Part shown: positions 11,885-24,500 of the stretch, piece after piece
Position numbering within the stretch: position 1 is the first letter of the stretch
Layout of the letters: each line of letters begins with the position of its first letter
From: Cricetomys ansorgei
Lineage: Eukaryota > Chordata > Mammalia > Rodentia > Nesomyidae
Reading direction: 5' to 3'
NCBI GenBank assembly: GCA_026225945.1
Contig: JAMJFZ010000107.1
Span: 63,329,501-63,393,500, forward strand
Length of the DNA stretch: 64,000 bases
Translations under genes and position numbers: made by a program
Notes under the pieces: model-generated
Database searches by the model: none
What the model was told of the DNA's origin: nothing
Seen by the model: the letters and a program-made list of their open reading frames with translations, nothing else

Positions 11885-12695
11885 TGGCAGACATTGAAGG
11901 CTCAGCCCTAAATGGGATGTCTCCATCAAATCCCTCCCCTCAGAGCTCAGAGAACTCTATGGAAGAAGAGGCAGAAAGACTTAAAAGTCAGAGGGGATGG
12001 AGGACATCAAGGAGTTCAGCCCTTCTAGCACAGCAAGGCTGGAGCCCGTATGAACTCACACAGCCTGTGGACGCATGTGCAGGTCCTGCAGGGGTCTGCA
12101 CCAGATGGGGTCCCAGCACTAAGAGGAGAAGCAGACACGCGCCCCCAGCCCAACCCAGAAGTTATTTCCAATTGATAGCCACTTGCAAATTAAAAAACAG
12201 TTTTCTCCAAGGGAGTCTCACCGGAGAAACAAAGATAGGCCCCGTACCCAGCAGTAGATGGCCAATGTGAAACGAACTCACAGTATCTTTAGAAATTCTT
12301 TCTCTCATAATATTAAGTCAGGGCATTAAAAAAAACAAACTTATAGGTCCTTCGTGTACATGGTACGGCCTCTGGTTCTGGGTTTTATGGGGTTCCTGTG
12401 TGCAGGAACATGTATGCATCTGTGTCTATGTGCTTCTACTCTGTGTCTATATGTTCCTTGTGCTTCTCCTTTGGCTCTTTTTCTTGTTTGGTTATCTTGT
12501 CATATTCCAATTTGTTTGTTTTTTATTCATCTTGTTTTACTTTATCATTATTCCTTAATACCTATTTGTTTTCTAATGAGAGACAGAAGGCGTGGGCCTG
12601 GATGGGTGGAGAGGAACTGGGAGGATAGGGGGAGGAGAAACCATAATCAGAATATATGGTATGGAAAAAATCTATTTTTCTAAAAAAGAAAAACG
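11885..12695 (+). mobile_element. L1 3' UTR terminal unit, second copy
   Basis: Repeats the preceding unit: ATCAAATCCCTCCCCTCAGA, GGAGTCTCACCGGAGAAAC, a T-rich block, a GGGGGAGGAGAAACC purine tract and the TATATGGTATGGAAAAAATC end. It is head-to-tail with 11281-11884 and similar to 1-605. Confidence 0.8.
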
Positions 12696-13082
12696 TTTTT
12701 AAATTTTTTTTTTAAATGAGAAAAATAAAACCCCAAAGATTCCCAGTATATTACAATCTAATGTGGACTCCATTTGGTCCTGCTCTTCCTGTTTAGGCAG
12801 TTCACAGAGAAAACACATAAAAATTACCATCTCCTGTCAGTCTTCCAATATTGTTGCTGATACGCATCAGGAGATGGGTGATTCATGTAGCAACCCTCCC
12901 AGACCACCTGCATGGGCCAGGGAAGACCTCGCTGGCCTGTGGGTCACAGTGAATTGCAGGGAGCCGTACTTAACTTTGACAGGAACTCTAGACTACTCTA
13001 GAATAAGCCTTAGGCCACTTAAGGGTAGTTTTTTCATACTAGAATGTAGAAAACTGTTCTATTAAACATAACCAAATATATG

Positions 13083-13230
13083 TTTTTTTTTTTTGAGACA
13101 TTGTCTCTGTGTATCTCTGGCCATCCTGGAACTTGCTTTGTAGACCAGGCTGGCCTTGAACTCAGAGATTCACATGCCTCTGTTTCCCAAGGGCTGGGAT
13201 TAAAGGCATGCACCACCTCCCTGCTTATAT
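13083..13230 (-). mobile_element. B1 SINE
   Basis: T-rich left end, then GTAGACCAGGCTGGCCTTGA and GGGATTAAAGGCATGCACCA. Confidence 0.92.
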
Positions 13231-13689
13231 TTTTTCTTAATGCTTACAGTCTCTTGTTATTCACAGATCATTTTATTTTTTCTTGTAGTGCTATAGGAAA
13301 GTTCTTGTGGTGCTAGGAAAGTTCTCTGACATTGAGGAACATCTTTATTCCATGAGGAACGTTCCAAACACATGTGACATGCCTTCTGATAAGGACAGAA
13401 ATTAACAGAACGAAGCAGGCTGACTGAGATAAGCCAACATTCAATGGAAAGAAAATGTGTGTCTCTATTAGCTTTTGTTCAGTAAGAGCTAGTTTAACAA
13501 AGGAAACGCGGCACTTCCTGAAAAGGAAACGGGTTTGCAGTTTAATTATGCAGATGACTGGGCGCCCTTCCCTCAACACAGCAAAAAGAAAATTCTGTTT
13601 TAGTAGAATGAGGTACGAATTTAATCTCATCATTCCCTTGAATTTGGAAGGGGAACAAAGTTGAAGACTGCCGATGACAGACCAGCGAA

Positions 13690-13805
13690 AGTATCACATG
13701 ATGGCCCCAGCCCACATCTGTAGTTCCCCCCAAAATCTGAGGCAGGAGAATGGCTTGAGCCTGGGAGTCTGAGACCAGCCTGGGCAACATAAGACTCCGT
13801 CTAGC
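13690..13805 (+). mobile_element. 7SL-derived monomer resembling FLAM/Alu rather than B1
   Basis: TGAGGCAGGAGAATGGCTTG followed by AGCCTGGGCAACATAAGACT is closer to fossil Alu monomers (FLAM, PB1) than to the B1 copies in this window, which read GAGGCAGAGGCAGGCGGATC. Confidence 0.65.
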
Positions 13806-14194
13806 TGCAAGCTCTGGAAAGATGAGCTCACTTTTCTCGGATGGCTTGCTTCTCCGAGATATATTCTTTTTAAAACCCTTTACTCATAACGGATTCTGTG
13901 ATTATATTTTCTTGCTTATGAAGAGGAGCAGTTAAACACAGACTTGTGTGGCAATCTGTATTTAGAGTCGAACAGAGATGGAATTATAGAAGAACCCAGT
14001 CTACCTGTACATTATAAAATGCATTATGATAATAATCATAATATGCCTTTAATTTGTGAGGAGTGGCTACCTGATTATTTCCTTTCACCATGTTCTCAAT
14101 TCCCGGAGTAGTTCCTTAGTAGAAAACTTGGTGTGAGAATCATTTTAAGAAAATAAGAAGTTAGGTTCATTTTCTATACGTTCGAAATACTTGT

Positions 14195-14275
14195 ATAAGG
14201 ACTGGGTTTTAGCTCAGAGGTAGAGTGCTTGCTTAGCTCCTGGGTTCGAACCTTAGGAGCTAAGAGGCAACACAC
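14195..14275 (+). mobile_element. ID-type SINE
   Basis: TTTTAGCTCAGAGGTAGAGT then GGGTTCGAACCTTAGG gives tRNA-like A and B boxes with an A-rich tail. It is an ID element, not a functional tRNA gene. Confidence 0.75.
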
Positions 14276-14499
14276 AAAAGTTTACAAATAAACTGTAAAG
14301 GTGCCAGCTGAGACGGTGGAGAGAAGTGTGTGTGTGGATACTCCGGTAACTAACAGCATCGCCTACCCTTAGAGCCCCGTTTTTTTCCAGAAACCAGCTA
14401 AACAAACGCTTCGTAGCCGCCAACAAAGGAAAAATTGTTGCTCAAACGTCCACGGGACACTTTCAAAGAATAAAAGAACTGGTTCTAGCAGCAAGGCTT

Positions 14500-15265
14500 T
14501 TGCGTGTATCTCGGAAGGGTGTCTGTGAGGAGGAATCCTGCCCCGAAAGCTGCGCTGGTGACAAGCTCTCTGGGTCCGGCGGCTGGGTGTGCCTCCACGC
14601 GACCCGTGCTCGCCCACCCACTCAGCTCCGCAGAGCTGCGGGCCGAGTTCGCGCGTGGGAACCCGGCCCAGCGGCGGCCAGCCGGCGTACAGCGTGCTAC
14701 CGGGGGTCACTGCTCATGTTCGCATCCCAGAAAGACGTCTGTCTGGGAAGCTACAAACTTAGGTCACAACGCTGTTTCCCACGCCCAGTTTCCAAAGATC
14801 CCAACCTGAGCTGCACTCCCGCCTCAGTCCTCCCCTCGGCCACGCCCGCGCAGGGGCCGGTCCGGGTAGCCGGCCACCTGCGCTCCGGTCCTTACCTCCG
14901 GTCCGGTACCACTGGCGCGGCCGAGACGACACGGAGCCTCAGCGGCCACCGGGTTGCTGGCCGAGCATCCCCTGGCCGGCGCTCCGCACCCTCCCCGCCC
15001 GCCTGGACCACGCCCCGAGGCGGGCTCTCCGAGGGCGGGGGTCACATGCCAGAGGCCCGCCCCGCCCCGCCCCCCACTGCTGGGCAGCGCATCTTCCTTT
15101 CCTGCCCGGCCCCAGCTTGCCCTCCAGCCACCGGGCAGGAAACCCGCAGGAAACCCTGGGCCCGGAGAGGCCCTGCGGGGAGGTGCGGTCGCCGCTCGCG
15201 CAGGGTCAACCAGCACAGACTTGGACCCACAGCCCACGTCCCACTGGCTTGACCCAGGGCTCTAA
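14500..15265. promoter_or_regulatory. CpG island, probable THSD1 promoter
   Basis: G+C and CpG density rise sharply against AT-rich flanks, with GC-box-like CCCCGCCC clusters at about 15060-15075. It is the only CpG island on the upstream side of the THSD1 start-codon exon before VPS36 begins, and it is 8.6 kb from that exon. Proline/arginine-rich open frames here, including the 250-codon frame at 14500-15252, are expected of CpG-rich DNA and match no family I know. Confidence 0.75.
14896..15000 (-). other. THSD1: Candidate non-coding exon 1 of THSD1
   Basis: On the minus strand, CCGGAG is followed by GTAAGGACC at 14895, a near-perfect splice donor inside the CpG island. THSD1 needs an upstream 5' UTR exon to splice to the acceptor at 5994. 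The upper boundary (transcription start) is a guess. Confidence 0.42.
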
Positions 15266-16721
15266 GGGTGAGCCGGCAGCCTCCTCACACTTTCTGGCCG
15301 TTCACTTCTCCCCAAGGGTCGTTTTCTTTTGGAAGTCAAAAGAAAAGCCACTGAAATGGCATGGGCGAGCTGTAAACTTGCTTCCCCAAAAGTCACTGGA
15401 GTTTCAAAAGAATACACTTCAGGTAAAGTGCACTTTCTTTTTTCTTTTTCTGGAGCCAAACTTGGTTAATTAAATTAAGAACAAACATTTTAAAAAGTCT
15501 ACTCTACAAATGTGCTTGTTGATGTGCTCCAGTGATGTTCAATGAGCTTCCTTTTACATACAACAAACCACTTAGCAGAACGTTAATGTATGTAATGCTG
15601 GCCCCCAACAAGAGGTACCAGGAAACTCTGGGGGAGTGAAGCACTTAAGGGGTGAGTTGCATGAATTTACTGAGCACGTGTCAAACTCATGTAACTATAA
15701 AAGTTGGACCTGGTGCATATGTCTGTAATCTCAGCAACTGGGGAAACTGAGGCAGAGGGATTCAAGTTTCTGGTGGGCCTGGGCTACATGAATGAGACCC
15801 GGTTTCTGAAAGTAGGTGGTGTTGATACAGATCAGTGGTGGAGAGAGACCTGTAAACACAGGAGGAAGCCACAGCTGCTGTCATTCTTAGCACTCAGACT
15901 CAGGCTCCCAAGGATAGCCTTGCTGATCCCCTTGAGCCTCGCTCATAGGATAACGGCTTTGCCAATTTGCCATAGGCTAGTTGGCCCTGGAGTCCTCGGC
16001 AGGCCATGCCCATGTCAGTACACAATCTCTCAGGATTCACTCACTCGGGCTTCCTCCTCTCCCTCAGTCATACAGCACGTCCTTTGAATCTTCACTTTTC
16101 TATGTCATTGAACATATACGGTACGTTTCTAATTGAGTTAACTTCACTGAGTGACTTTCAGCCTAACAGTTAATGCCTGCCAAGAAGCTTCTCAACCAGT
16201 TCAGCCTGTCTGAGATCTTCCCTGTCTTACTCAAATTCCAAGACATGAGCCATATCCACAGTGTAGGATGCACTCCTGAAAAGCCAGATTGCACGCATGT
16301 AAGATCTTGCTTTCACAAGCTTAGTTATTATAGTGTGAAAATTGAGTCATTAATGTTCTTCCTTGTGCCCTGATGTGAAATCGTGAGTTAAATTTTTCAG
16401 GTCATTGCTTATTAAATAAGGAATATTTGTTTACAGGTGGTTATTAAGTGTAATGTTACAATTGCACAGGTCACTAGAATAGTTGCTGACTCAGAATGAT
16501 GGTTCAGCGTCCTGGGGTTATAACCTGAACCTTGCATATGCTAGGTTAAGTGCCCTTTCACTGAGCTGCACTTCCAACCAAAATCAGTATTTTAAAAGCC
16601 AGTTTGAATTTAGTACTGAGTGGATTACAGCACTATCCTTCAGGAAGATTTTCCTTCCTCTTATGTGGCCTTTATTTCAGAGAAGATTTTATCATGTTTG
16701 TTTAATAGAGACAGTAAGACA

Positions 16722-17110
16722 GTTGAGGTTTCTATAGCTGTGATAAAACACCATGGCCAAAAGCAAACTAGGGAGGAAAAGGCTTCTCCCAGCACAGTCC
16801 ATCACCTAGGGAAGTCAGGGCAGGAATGGAAACACACAGGAACCCGGAGGCAGGAGTTGATGCAGAGGCCATGGAGGGGTGCTGCTTACTGGCTTGCTCC
16901 TCATGACTTACTCAGCCTGCTTTCTCAGAGAACCAGGACCACCAGCCCAGGCGGTTCCACCCACAGCGAGCTGGCCCTCCTCCATCAGTCACTAAGAAAA
17001 TGCCCGTCAGGCTTGTTTACAGCTCAATTTTATGGAGGCATTATTTTAAATTGAGGTTCTCTCTCAGAGAACTCTAGCTTTTGTCAAGTTGACATAAAAC
17101 AAGACAGCAC
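16722..17110 (-). repeat. Family R interspersed repeat
   Basis: TTTCTATAGCTGTGATAAAACACCATGGCC through GGAAGTCAGGGCAGGAATGG to TGTCAAGTTGACATAAAACA; nearly full length. Its translated frames resemble those of the 60978 copy only because the DNA is shared. Confidence 0.8.
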
Positions 17111-17599
17111 AGTCAGCTTGTCATGAACTATAATTAACATACAAATGAGGACTGTGTCAATAAGGCTGTTATTTTTAAAATGCATGTAAGATTTGGGTCT
17201 CGTGCACAAAGAGTGATTTATTTTATTTTATTTTATTTTAGTGAGAGTGTATTTAGAAACATTAATACAGAGCAAAGTGCCTTTTATGTTTCACCTAATC
17301 CCCCCAAAACTTTAACTATTATGTGTCTTTTATAGCAGGCAAAGGTGGGGTTAAGCAACACAGGGCTCCCTGGGATCTTCTGGCTTAGCCACATGACTCC
17401 CTGCTGAGCTATCCACAGGCCCTCCATTGAATTGTTTTCAAAACCAATGGTACCAGAGACTGTGTGGCCTGTGTTTGAAAGGAATCCTACCTTGAGTTGA
17501 TGAATGGATATTGGAGTAGATAATTTTGACGACAGTGAAAATGAGTAACAGCCCTAAAGCTCCTTGGACACTTGACAAATTAATTCTTAGAAAAACTTG

Positions 17600-17750
17600 A
17601 ACCAGGGGGGGTGGTGGCACATGCTTTTAATCCCAGCACTCAGGAGGCAGAGGCGGGCGGATCTCTGTGAGTTCCAGGCCAGCGTGGTCTACAGTGAGTT
17701 CCAGGCCAGCCAGAATTACAACAGAGAAACCCTGTCTGGAAAAACAAAAA
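17600..17750 (+). mobile_element. B1 SINE
   Basis: TTTTAATCCCAGCACTCAGG, GGCGGGCGGATCTCTGTGAG and GAGAAACCCTGTCTGG, with an A-rich tail. Confidence 0.93.
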
Positions 17751-17948
17751 TCTTGAATTCTGATGACATCTGAGTGACTGCAAATGGCATATTTTTAAAC
17801 TTTGAAAAATCGAAGGGAATTCGTACACAAAGCACCAGCTCCCCTGACCCCACAGCACACATGCTAAGCAGACAAGAGACTAGGGACTAGCAAACTCCTC
17901 CCCTAACAGACATGGGTGAGAGTTAAAGTAAGATGAAGTACAGCCTAG

Positions 17949-17995
<47 letters not shown>

Positions 17996-17996
17996 A
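17949..17996 (+). repeat. (ATCT)n microsatellite
   Basis: About twelve uninterrupted ATCT units. Confidence 0.97.
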
Positions 17997-18208
17997 TTTA
18001 TTCAGTAAATACTTATTGAATACTTATTGTGTGCCAAACGCTGTTCTAGACATGGGAAGATATCCATGAATAAGTCAGAAAAAAATCTGTCTTTGTTAAG
18101 CTTGCACTCTAGGTCAATCATATAAGATTGGATTGGCAACACATTTATATAACGCCCAAGTATATCTTTTGGCACAAAAGGCAATACACACATTTAACAT
18201 TGTAAGTA

Positions 18209-18375
18209 AGCTGGGCAGTTGTGGTACCCACCTTTAATCCCAGCACTCAGGAGGCAGAGGCAGGCGGATCTCTGTGAGTTCCAGGCCAGCCTGGTCTACA
18301 GAGTGACTTCTAGGACAGCCAGAGTTACAACAGAGAAACCCTGTCTTGAAAAAACAAAAAAACAAACAAACAACA
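18209..18375 (+). mobile_element. B1 SINE
   Basis: AGCTGGGCAGTTGTGG, TTTAATCCCAGCACTCAGGA and a CTTGAAAAAACAAAAAAAC tail. Confidence 0.93.
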
Positions 18376-19347
18376 ACAATAAAAAACAGCGTATTGTTGG
18401 AAGTCCACAGTTGGCATGCACATCATCATATACCGTGTTTACTGTCTGCATAACAAATCTATATCTACTTATCAATCCGCAGGGACTCACACTGTAAGAC
18501 CATAGAAGGAACTCTATTGGCATTTTAAAAGAGACTTTTCCAGGGTCATTCTGAGCACACTTGATTTTGACCTTAGGTTAAGTTTTTAAAACCTAGCCAC
18601 CTAACAAGTTGTGACTCTATTGTACCAAACAAAATGAAGATGCAGGATTGTTGGGCAAAAGTATTTGCGTGTGAAAAGGATGAACGCACATTCAAGTCAG
18701 TTTGGTCTAGTAACCAGAAGCATATGGTAACACATCTACATGAATGCACACAGTCGGTCCACAGTGAAATCTGAATCAAGAATTTTAAAAAAATCTCATG
18801 ACTTTTTCCCCATGCTTTAAGATAACCAAATTATAAAATCTCAAAGACAACTCATAAGCAATGCTGAATTATGAAACAGGAAAATTCTCATACTGGCTTA
18901 GTGTGACTAAACGTTTATCATTTTCATGTATTTTATAGAAAATTTAAAAAAGAACATCAGGTTAAGAAAACCCAGTTTAAATTTTACAATAATTTTACTA
19001 CATATACATTAATACCAGTCATCTAACCCTGGAAACAGCCTTCAATTATACAATGTAAAATTTGTTGATAGTGATTGAACTATTCCATTATCATAATTTT
19101 ACAAAGAGATTCATGTTCCTAAGAGCAAAGTTAGGAGAACAAAATTATACAGTGATGAGCACCAAAGCAGAACATTTTTGCACCTAGGGCTTGATTGATT
19201 TGTATTTAAATGAAGCCTGTACCCAAGGGATGAAAACAACACATTTGGCAAGACAAAAGAAAAAAAAAGCCAAAAAGATAAACCAGGGTCTGGAAACAGT
19301 AATAAAAAAAACAATCATTTTTTTTTTTTAATCAATGTTACGTCTCT

Positions 19348-19353
19348 TTTATT
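19348..19353 (-). terminator. Candidate VPS36 polyadenylation signal
   Basis: AATAAA on the minus strand about 2.06 kb beyond the VPS36 stop, with the sequence between low in recognised repeats. Transcript ends cannot be proved from sequence, and other AATAAA matches exist (for example near 20316). Confidence 0.3.
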
Positions 19354-21415
19354 CAAATTCTACAAATCAGATTGCTCCATTTTTATTAATCTGCTGTCAC
19401 ACTGAATAAACAAATACATTATGTGTTTGTTGTGATGAATCCAAACCATTTGAGCTAGATCCAGTAGCTCTATAACCTTACAACCAATCCAAGTGGTGAA
19501 ACAGATGATCAGAAACCTGTTGATTTTAAGAACCTCAGTCAGATGAGTATATGTATGTGTGTGTGTGTGTATGCATGTATGTGTGTATATGTGTGCGTGT
19601 ATATATACATGTGTGTATGCATGTATGTGTGCATGTATGTGTGTATATGTGTGTGTATGTATATATATATGCATGTGTGTATATATGTGTGTATATATGT
19701 ATGTGTGTGTATGTGTGTATGTATGTGTGTATGTGTGTAAGTCCATCAGAACCATGTGACAGACTATGTGCAGCTCAGAGAGAGGTGAGGCATACTAATA
19801 AACTTACACAATGGTCTAACCAATCTCTAGAACATTTGGATAGGCAACATTGAAATAACCCTAATGTAAACCTGAGATAAACAATGAGGTGATTAGGAGA
19901 GATGTCACCACAATCAAGAGTCAGTGACAGATTTGAAAAACAACACTAAAGGAGGCTGCCTTGACCACAGCGTTACCATGAAACTGGAGAACGGAAGCAA
20001 TGGCAGCCACTATCCAGGAAGGGATCTGGGGTGCGGTCCCTGGTTTGCAGCTGAGGACACTGGTGTTTCTCCACGGGGCAGCTGCCGTAGCCTCTATCTC
20101 ATCCAGAGTCAGTATCCTCACACTCCCAGAAAGCACGCCTGGGCATCCCTCCCTGCGGCGCCAAGGCGACATTATCCCTACCCTTCCACTTCCAGCTCAG
20201 CCTCTGACAGGTGATCTTCGTCAGTCCTTCGGGCTCCCTGAGTTTGAGGTAATGCCAACATGCTCTAATATGAAGTCAGGCAACTCCAGCAATCTGCAGG
20301 CCATAATAGCCAGATTTTATTATCAATAATACTTTTTACTCGGATGCTTTCTCTGGACAACTTTTAACATGTAGGGCACAGAAGACAGGCAAATGGGTGG
20401 ACCATGATAGGAATATATTTCTAGTTGAGTGCTGAAATTGCTTGTGAGAGGAGAAGAGAGATCTGTTAACTTTTCCATTTCCTATTTCACATCCTTCGCT
20501 TCCAAGTAAAAGAGCACTTATGGTCCTATGCAGTTAATGCCCTTGCAGAACTATCCAACTCCCAGACTTGTAATTACAACACTGGGCGTGTCTACACAGC
20601 TCTTTAATTCAGTTTTGAAATCCACATTTCGTAAACAAAATGATACTGCTGCATCTTTAAACATGCCAGTCATAAGATTATCACTTAAAAAAAACAAAAA
20701 GAACCTAACGGAGGGGTAAATGCATAAAACCAAGTAACGCCTTCCTCACTCTCTCTTCCCTGTCATTTGGGTGGTAGGTCTGACACCTAAGGCCTCTGTA
20801 TTCTAGGCAAGTGCTCTCCAAGTAAGCCGCACCTAACCCTCTCCCTTCTCAAAGGTATTTTATTTGATCTGGTGGAGACACACCTATGTCTGCTTCTACA
20901 GCCCCCAAGGAAGAGCCTACGGCATTCTGCAGTTTGATGCTTTATTTCAGTGCTGTCGGTTCTTAAACTACAGTGTAGCTGTTACTTCCTCCACGGATGA
21001 CCCTGAGATGGGCACATTAGATGCAGAGAAAATCGTTCACAATTCGGTGAAGTTTAGTCACAGCAAATGATGATCTGATCTATCCAAACACGCAACTTCA
21101 CGCCTTCTTCCCCAGGGACCTAAATTCAAGGATCAAAATAAAATCCACCATGTTTCAAATTAAATTCCAAGAGTTCTACACAACTACCGCATGACCTTAA
21201 CTGCATATTCACACTCATTTTTCTCTATTTTCCTATATGTACCCTAAATGAGTTTCTGAGACCATAATTTTAGGGAAAGATTAATAAGAGTTTTATATTA
21301 TACTGTGACGTTCTAACAAACTCTTGGCTTATGTGGGTTTATCTCTTAGCCCAATGTCATATGACTTTGGCATAATGCAAGTGAATTGACAAAAAGTATT
21401 TCCGATACAAAATCC
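19354..21415 (-). other. VPS36: Probable VPS36 3' UTR and downstream flank
   Basis: Directly follows the VPS36 stop on the minus strand. It contains a TG-type microsatellite (19549-19738) but few recognisable SINEs, which fits a long 3' UTR. The short frames here (for example 19924-20329) show no domain. Confidence 0.45.
19549..19738 (+). repeat. TG/TATG microsatellite
   Basis: Degenerate alternating GT with TATG and TACATG interruptions. The Cys/Val-rich frames on the plus strand and His/Thr-rich frames on the minus strand are by-products. Confidence 0.95.
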
Positions 21416-21509
21416 TTAGTTCTGTGTCATAAATAAATTCGGGTAAAACCGCAAGCCTTCCACGGAGTCATCTCGGCAAAGATGGCCCATCTTCTCTGCG
21501 AGAAGCAGC
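21416..21509 (-). CDS. VPS36: VPS36 coding exon 14 with stop
   Basis: Residues 356-386 ([20 protein letters not shown] to NLFMTQN), stop TAA at 21418-21416. Acceptor CCCAG. Confidence 0.97.
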
Positions 21510-24500
21510 CTGGGAACAAAGAAGAGAAAACCCATAGTGACCTGCTCCTTCAGAAACGCATCCCACAGGGTGCCGAGGGCCAGGGCTTGCTTACCTTTCT
21601 TTAGCCAGGAGGACAGACATCCCCACAAGCTTGGCGAACTCTTCTGATGTTAAGGATCCCCTTTCTGAAACCTAGTGGCACACAGAAGGAAACAAAATAA
21701 AACAAAACAAAAAACAGAAGCAAAAGGAAAAAAAAAAAAGAACAACCGACAACCATGATTGTTTTAGTACACGTAGAGTATACGTAGTCAGCATACGCAG
21801 AAAAGGCTTCACTGCATTTCCTGCTAAAATCTAATAGTCACTATAAAACGAATTGTTTTTATTTCTAGATTTATTTTTATGTGTATGAGCGTTTTGCCTG
21901 CATGGATGTACATCACATTTGTGCCTGGTACCCACAGAGACCAAAAGAGGAAGTAGGATCTCCTAGAACTGGTGGTGGATTACCATGAAGCTTCTGAGAA
22001 CTGATCCTCTGGAGCTCTCTCCTCAGTCCCACAGAACTCAATCCTACAAAAGCTGATGGACTCAGAACAGGTAGAGCAGAGGCTACATACCAACATGAGG
22101 CTGTTCGTGGTATAAGAGGACACTGTATAAACACCTAGAAAAAGCTACTAAGTGTTCTGAAAAGAAACATAGCAAACCCTGCGCTACATGCTTTGGTAAG
22201 GAGCCCAGAGTCCACCAGGTCCAGTACAGGATGTGACTTGAAAACCTGTTCACAATGCTGAGCTTCAACAGGAAAGCAAGCACCTCGTTAAGATGTTAAG
22301 AAGGACAAAAACGTCAGAAACATGTACTATGATGCTGATTAAATGAATACATCATTGTCAACCACAAACCCTTAAGCCTGTGAATGCCTTTTTAGCAAAG
22401 CTATATTCAACCATAAATCCGACTTCTCGAATGGCCACGCTCTTGGGTCTTTGTGGCAAGCTCTAAGGATGGAAGGAAATGGGATCCACATACTGTCTCC
22501 AGGGCTGAGGCCACCATCTCTTCCTCCTTGTGGGACTGAAGCTCAATTACCATGACACCACTGTCGAAAACCCGGAGCCTGGAAAACATGGATGTGAGAA
22601 CAAAGTGTGGCTATATCTAGGATGTTCAACTGCAAAGGAAAATCAAACCACGTCCTACTTGATTTTATGGCCAGGCCTTAGGACAGTCACACAATATTTA
22701 AACTTTAATGACCACATGTAACCATGACAGAATTAAAGAGCTCAAGAATTAACAGACAAGAAAAACATGAACTACAATTTACATGATAAAGTTTATCTGG
22801 TTTGGAGTGCTTTTAGCCTGAGGATAAGTAAAACGTATTTCAGAGTTGAACATGTGCACTCGTGAAGGTTCAGAGGTTATTCTGAGTTTCCTCTCTGAAA
22901 TCACAAGAATCTGAATATGATCTATACCAGAATACACCATCCCTGACAGAAGGCCAGAGGGCAGAAGATGCCTCAGTACCGGTGAGCTCAGCCCACGTAC
23001 AGCATCATCTCAAGAGGGCATCGTTTTGGCTTGCCACGCACAATGGTAAGCATGGCTGGACTTGCAGGTCTCCTCTGTGTGGAATCACCGGTACAGCTGG
23101 TAAACTTGTAGAGATCCCTTACCTGATAGGTAATTTCAGAGCTTCCAGCATCTTGCATGCATTCACTAAATCTTCTGGTGAGAGCAGCTGATGAGGAAAA
23201 GAAATCCAGTTTATAGTCCAAAGCAATAGAGTGGTCCTATATAATTGTAAAGATCACTAAAGCAGAAAGAAGTAAATGCCGAGTGACCTAGTTGTTTCAC
23301 TCCTGGGCATATACCAGAGACCTCCACCCTGCACACAGAGATATCTGCACCCCCTTCCTACTGCTGCTTTATTCACTATAGCAAAGAATCGGACTCAACC
23401 TAGTTGTCCATCAGCAGATGAGTAGATAATGAAAAACTGGTGTATGTGTCTTGGAATCAGCTCTAAAGAAAAAGTCAAAAATGTTCAGGAAAATGAATGG
23501 TGGGCTCAGAATAGTATAATATTAATTGAAGTCATACATTCTCAGAAAAAAAGCTACATGTTCTCTCTCATATGTGGAAGCTAGCCAACAGTGTGTGTGT
23601 GTGTAAAGAGATGTACGGGTGGGTATAGTACACATTTCTGTATTGTAATAGAACTGCAGTTCTGTCATGAAATTTTTGGTTTTGATGATGGATAAGTATA
23701 TAAAACATACTTGGTACTGAAAGTGTAAAATTTAACGTGAAGCCTCATAGCTTCCATTCTGAATGCCAATTCCAATTGTGAAGGAGTTCATTCTGTTGTG
23801 CAGACTTTGGGTCTGGTTAATTTGGGTATATGATGTTTTTACATATTTCCAAGTTGTCTTTTTATAATAAAGTTTAAAACACTTTTGATAAAGTAAAAAG
23901 GAAAACAACGCTGTCCCTCAAATACCGTGGCAACTCAGGGATTAAAGGGCAAAGGATGAACTCAGAACCAGAGACTGTTTTAGTGCAGCTGTCCAATAGA
24001 AACATGATGCAGGCCACACGTGAGACGTCACGCTTTCTACCCATATAAAAAGTAAAAAAGAAAAGGGGGAGGGTCCGGGGTGTAGCTGGGTAGTAGAAGG
24101 CACCCTAGCATGTGTAAGGCCCTGGGCTCAAACTCCAGCATGTAATAAATAACAACAACAAAAACTTATTTTGAGATACTGACGTGGACACTGACCTTTG
24201 CTTATTTTTCACTTGTATTATAAACTGGCATCTGTGGTGTGCAGCTACTTTTGTTCTTGGATAGTGTGGCCCTCATAAATCAGCACTGTGTAGACACCAG
24301 CACAGCTTCGAGTCACACGGGATGGCTCCAGAGCCAGCCCAGCCTAAGTGCGTTACTAAATAGAATAACCCTGTCTCTAGGTGACCTCGATCAGATCACC
24401 TACACCTTAATTTCCTCATCCCCAAGTTATCCTCAAAGTGAGGCTAGTAACAGTAGCTACCTCACTGAGGGACAGAGAGTAGGTGAGGTAATGGGTGGTA

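Larger units (their letters stand above)
15266..19340. other. Intergenic region between the THSD1 promoter and the VPS36 3' end
   Basis: No gene recognised. It contains a B1-like fragment (about 15710-15810), a family R copy, two B1 elements and an ATCT microsatellite. The remaining sequence is AT-rich without long plausible frames. Confidence 0.7.

Noticed and set aside
14195..14275. tRNA-like sequence with A and B boxes
   Set aside because: Matches the ID SINE; no clear acceptor-stem pairing expected of a real tRNA, and it has an A-rich tail.
14500..15252. 250-codon open frame in the CpG island
   Set aside because: Low-complexity Pro/Arg/Ala composition, overlapping open frames on both strands, no domain; typical of CpG-rich DNA.
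19924..20329. Plus-strand frames of 96-109 codons downstream of VPS36
   Set aside because: They lie antisense to the probable VPS36 3' UTR, with no family match or start context of note.
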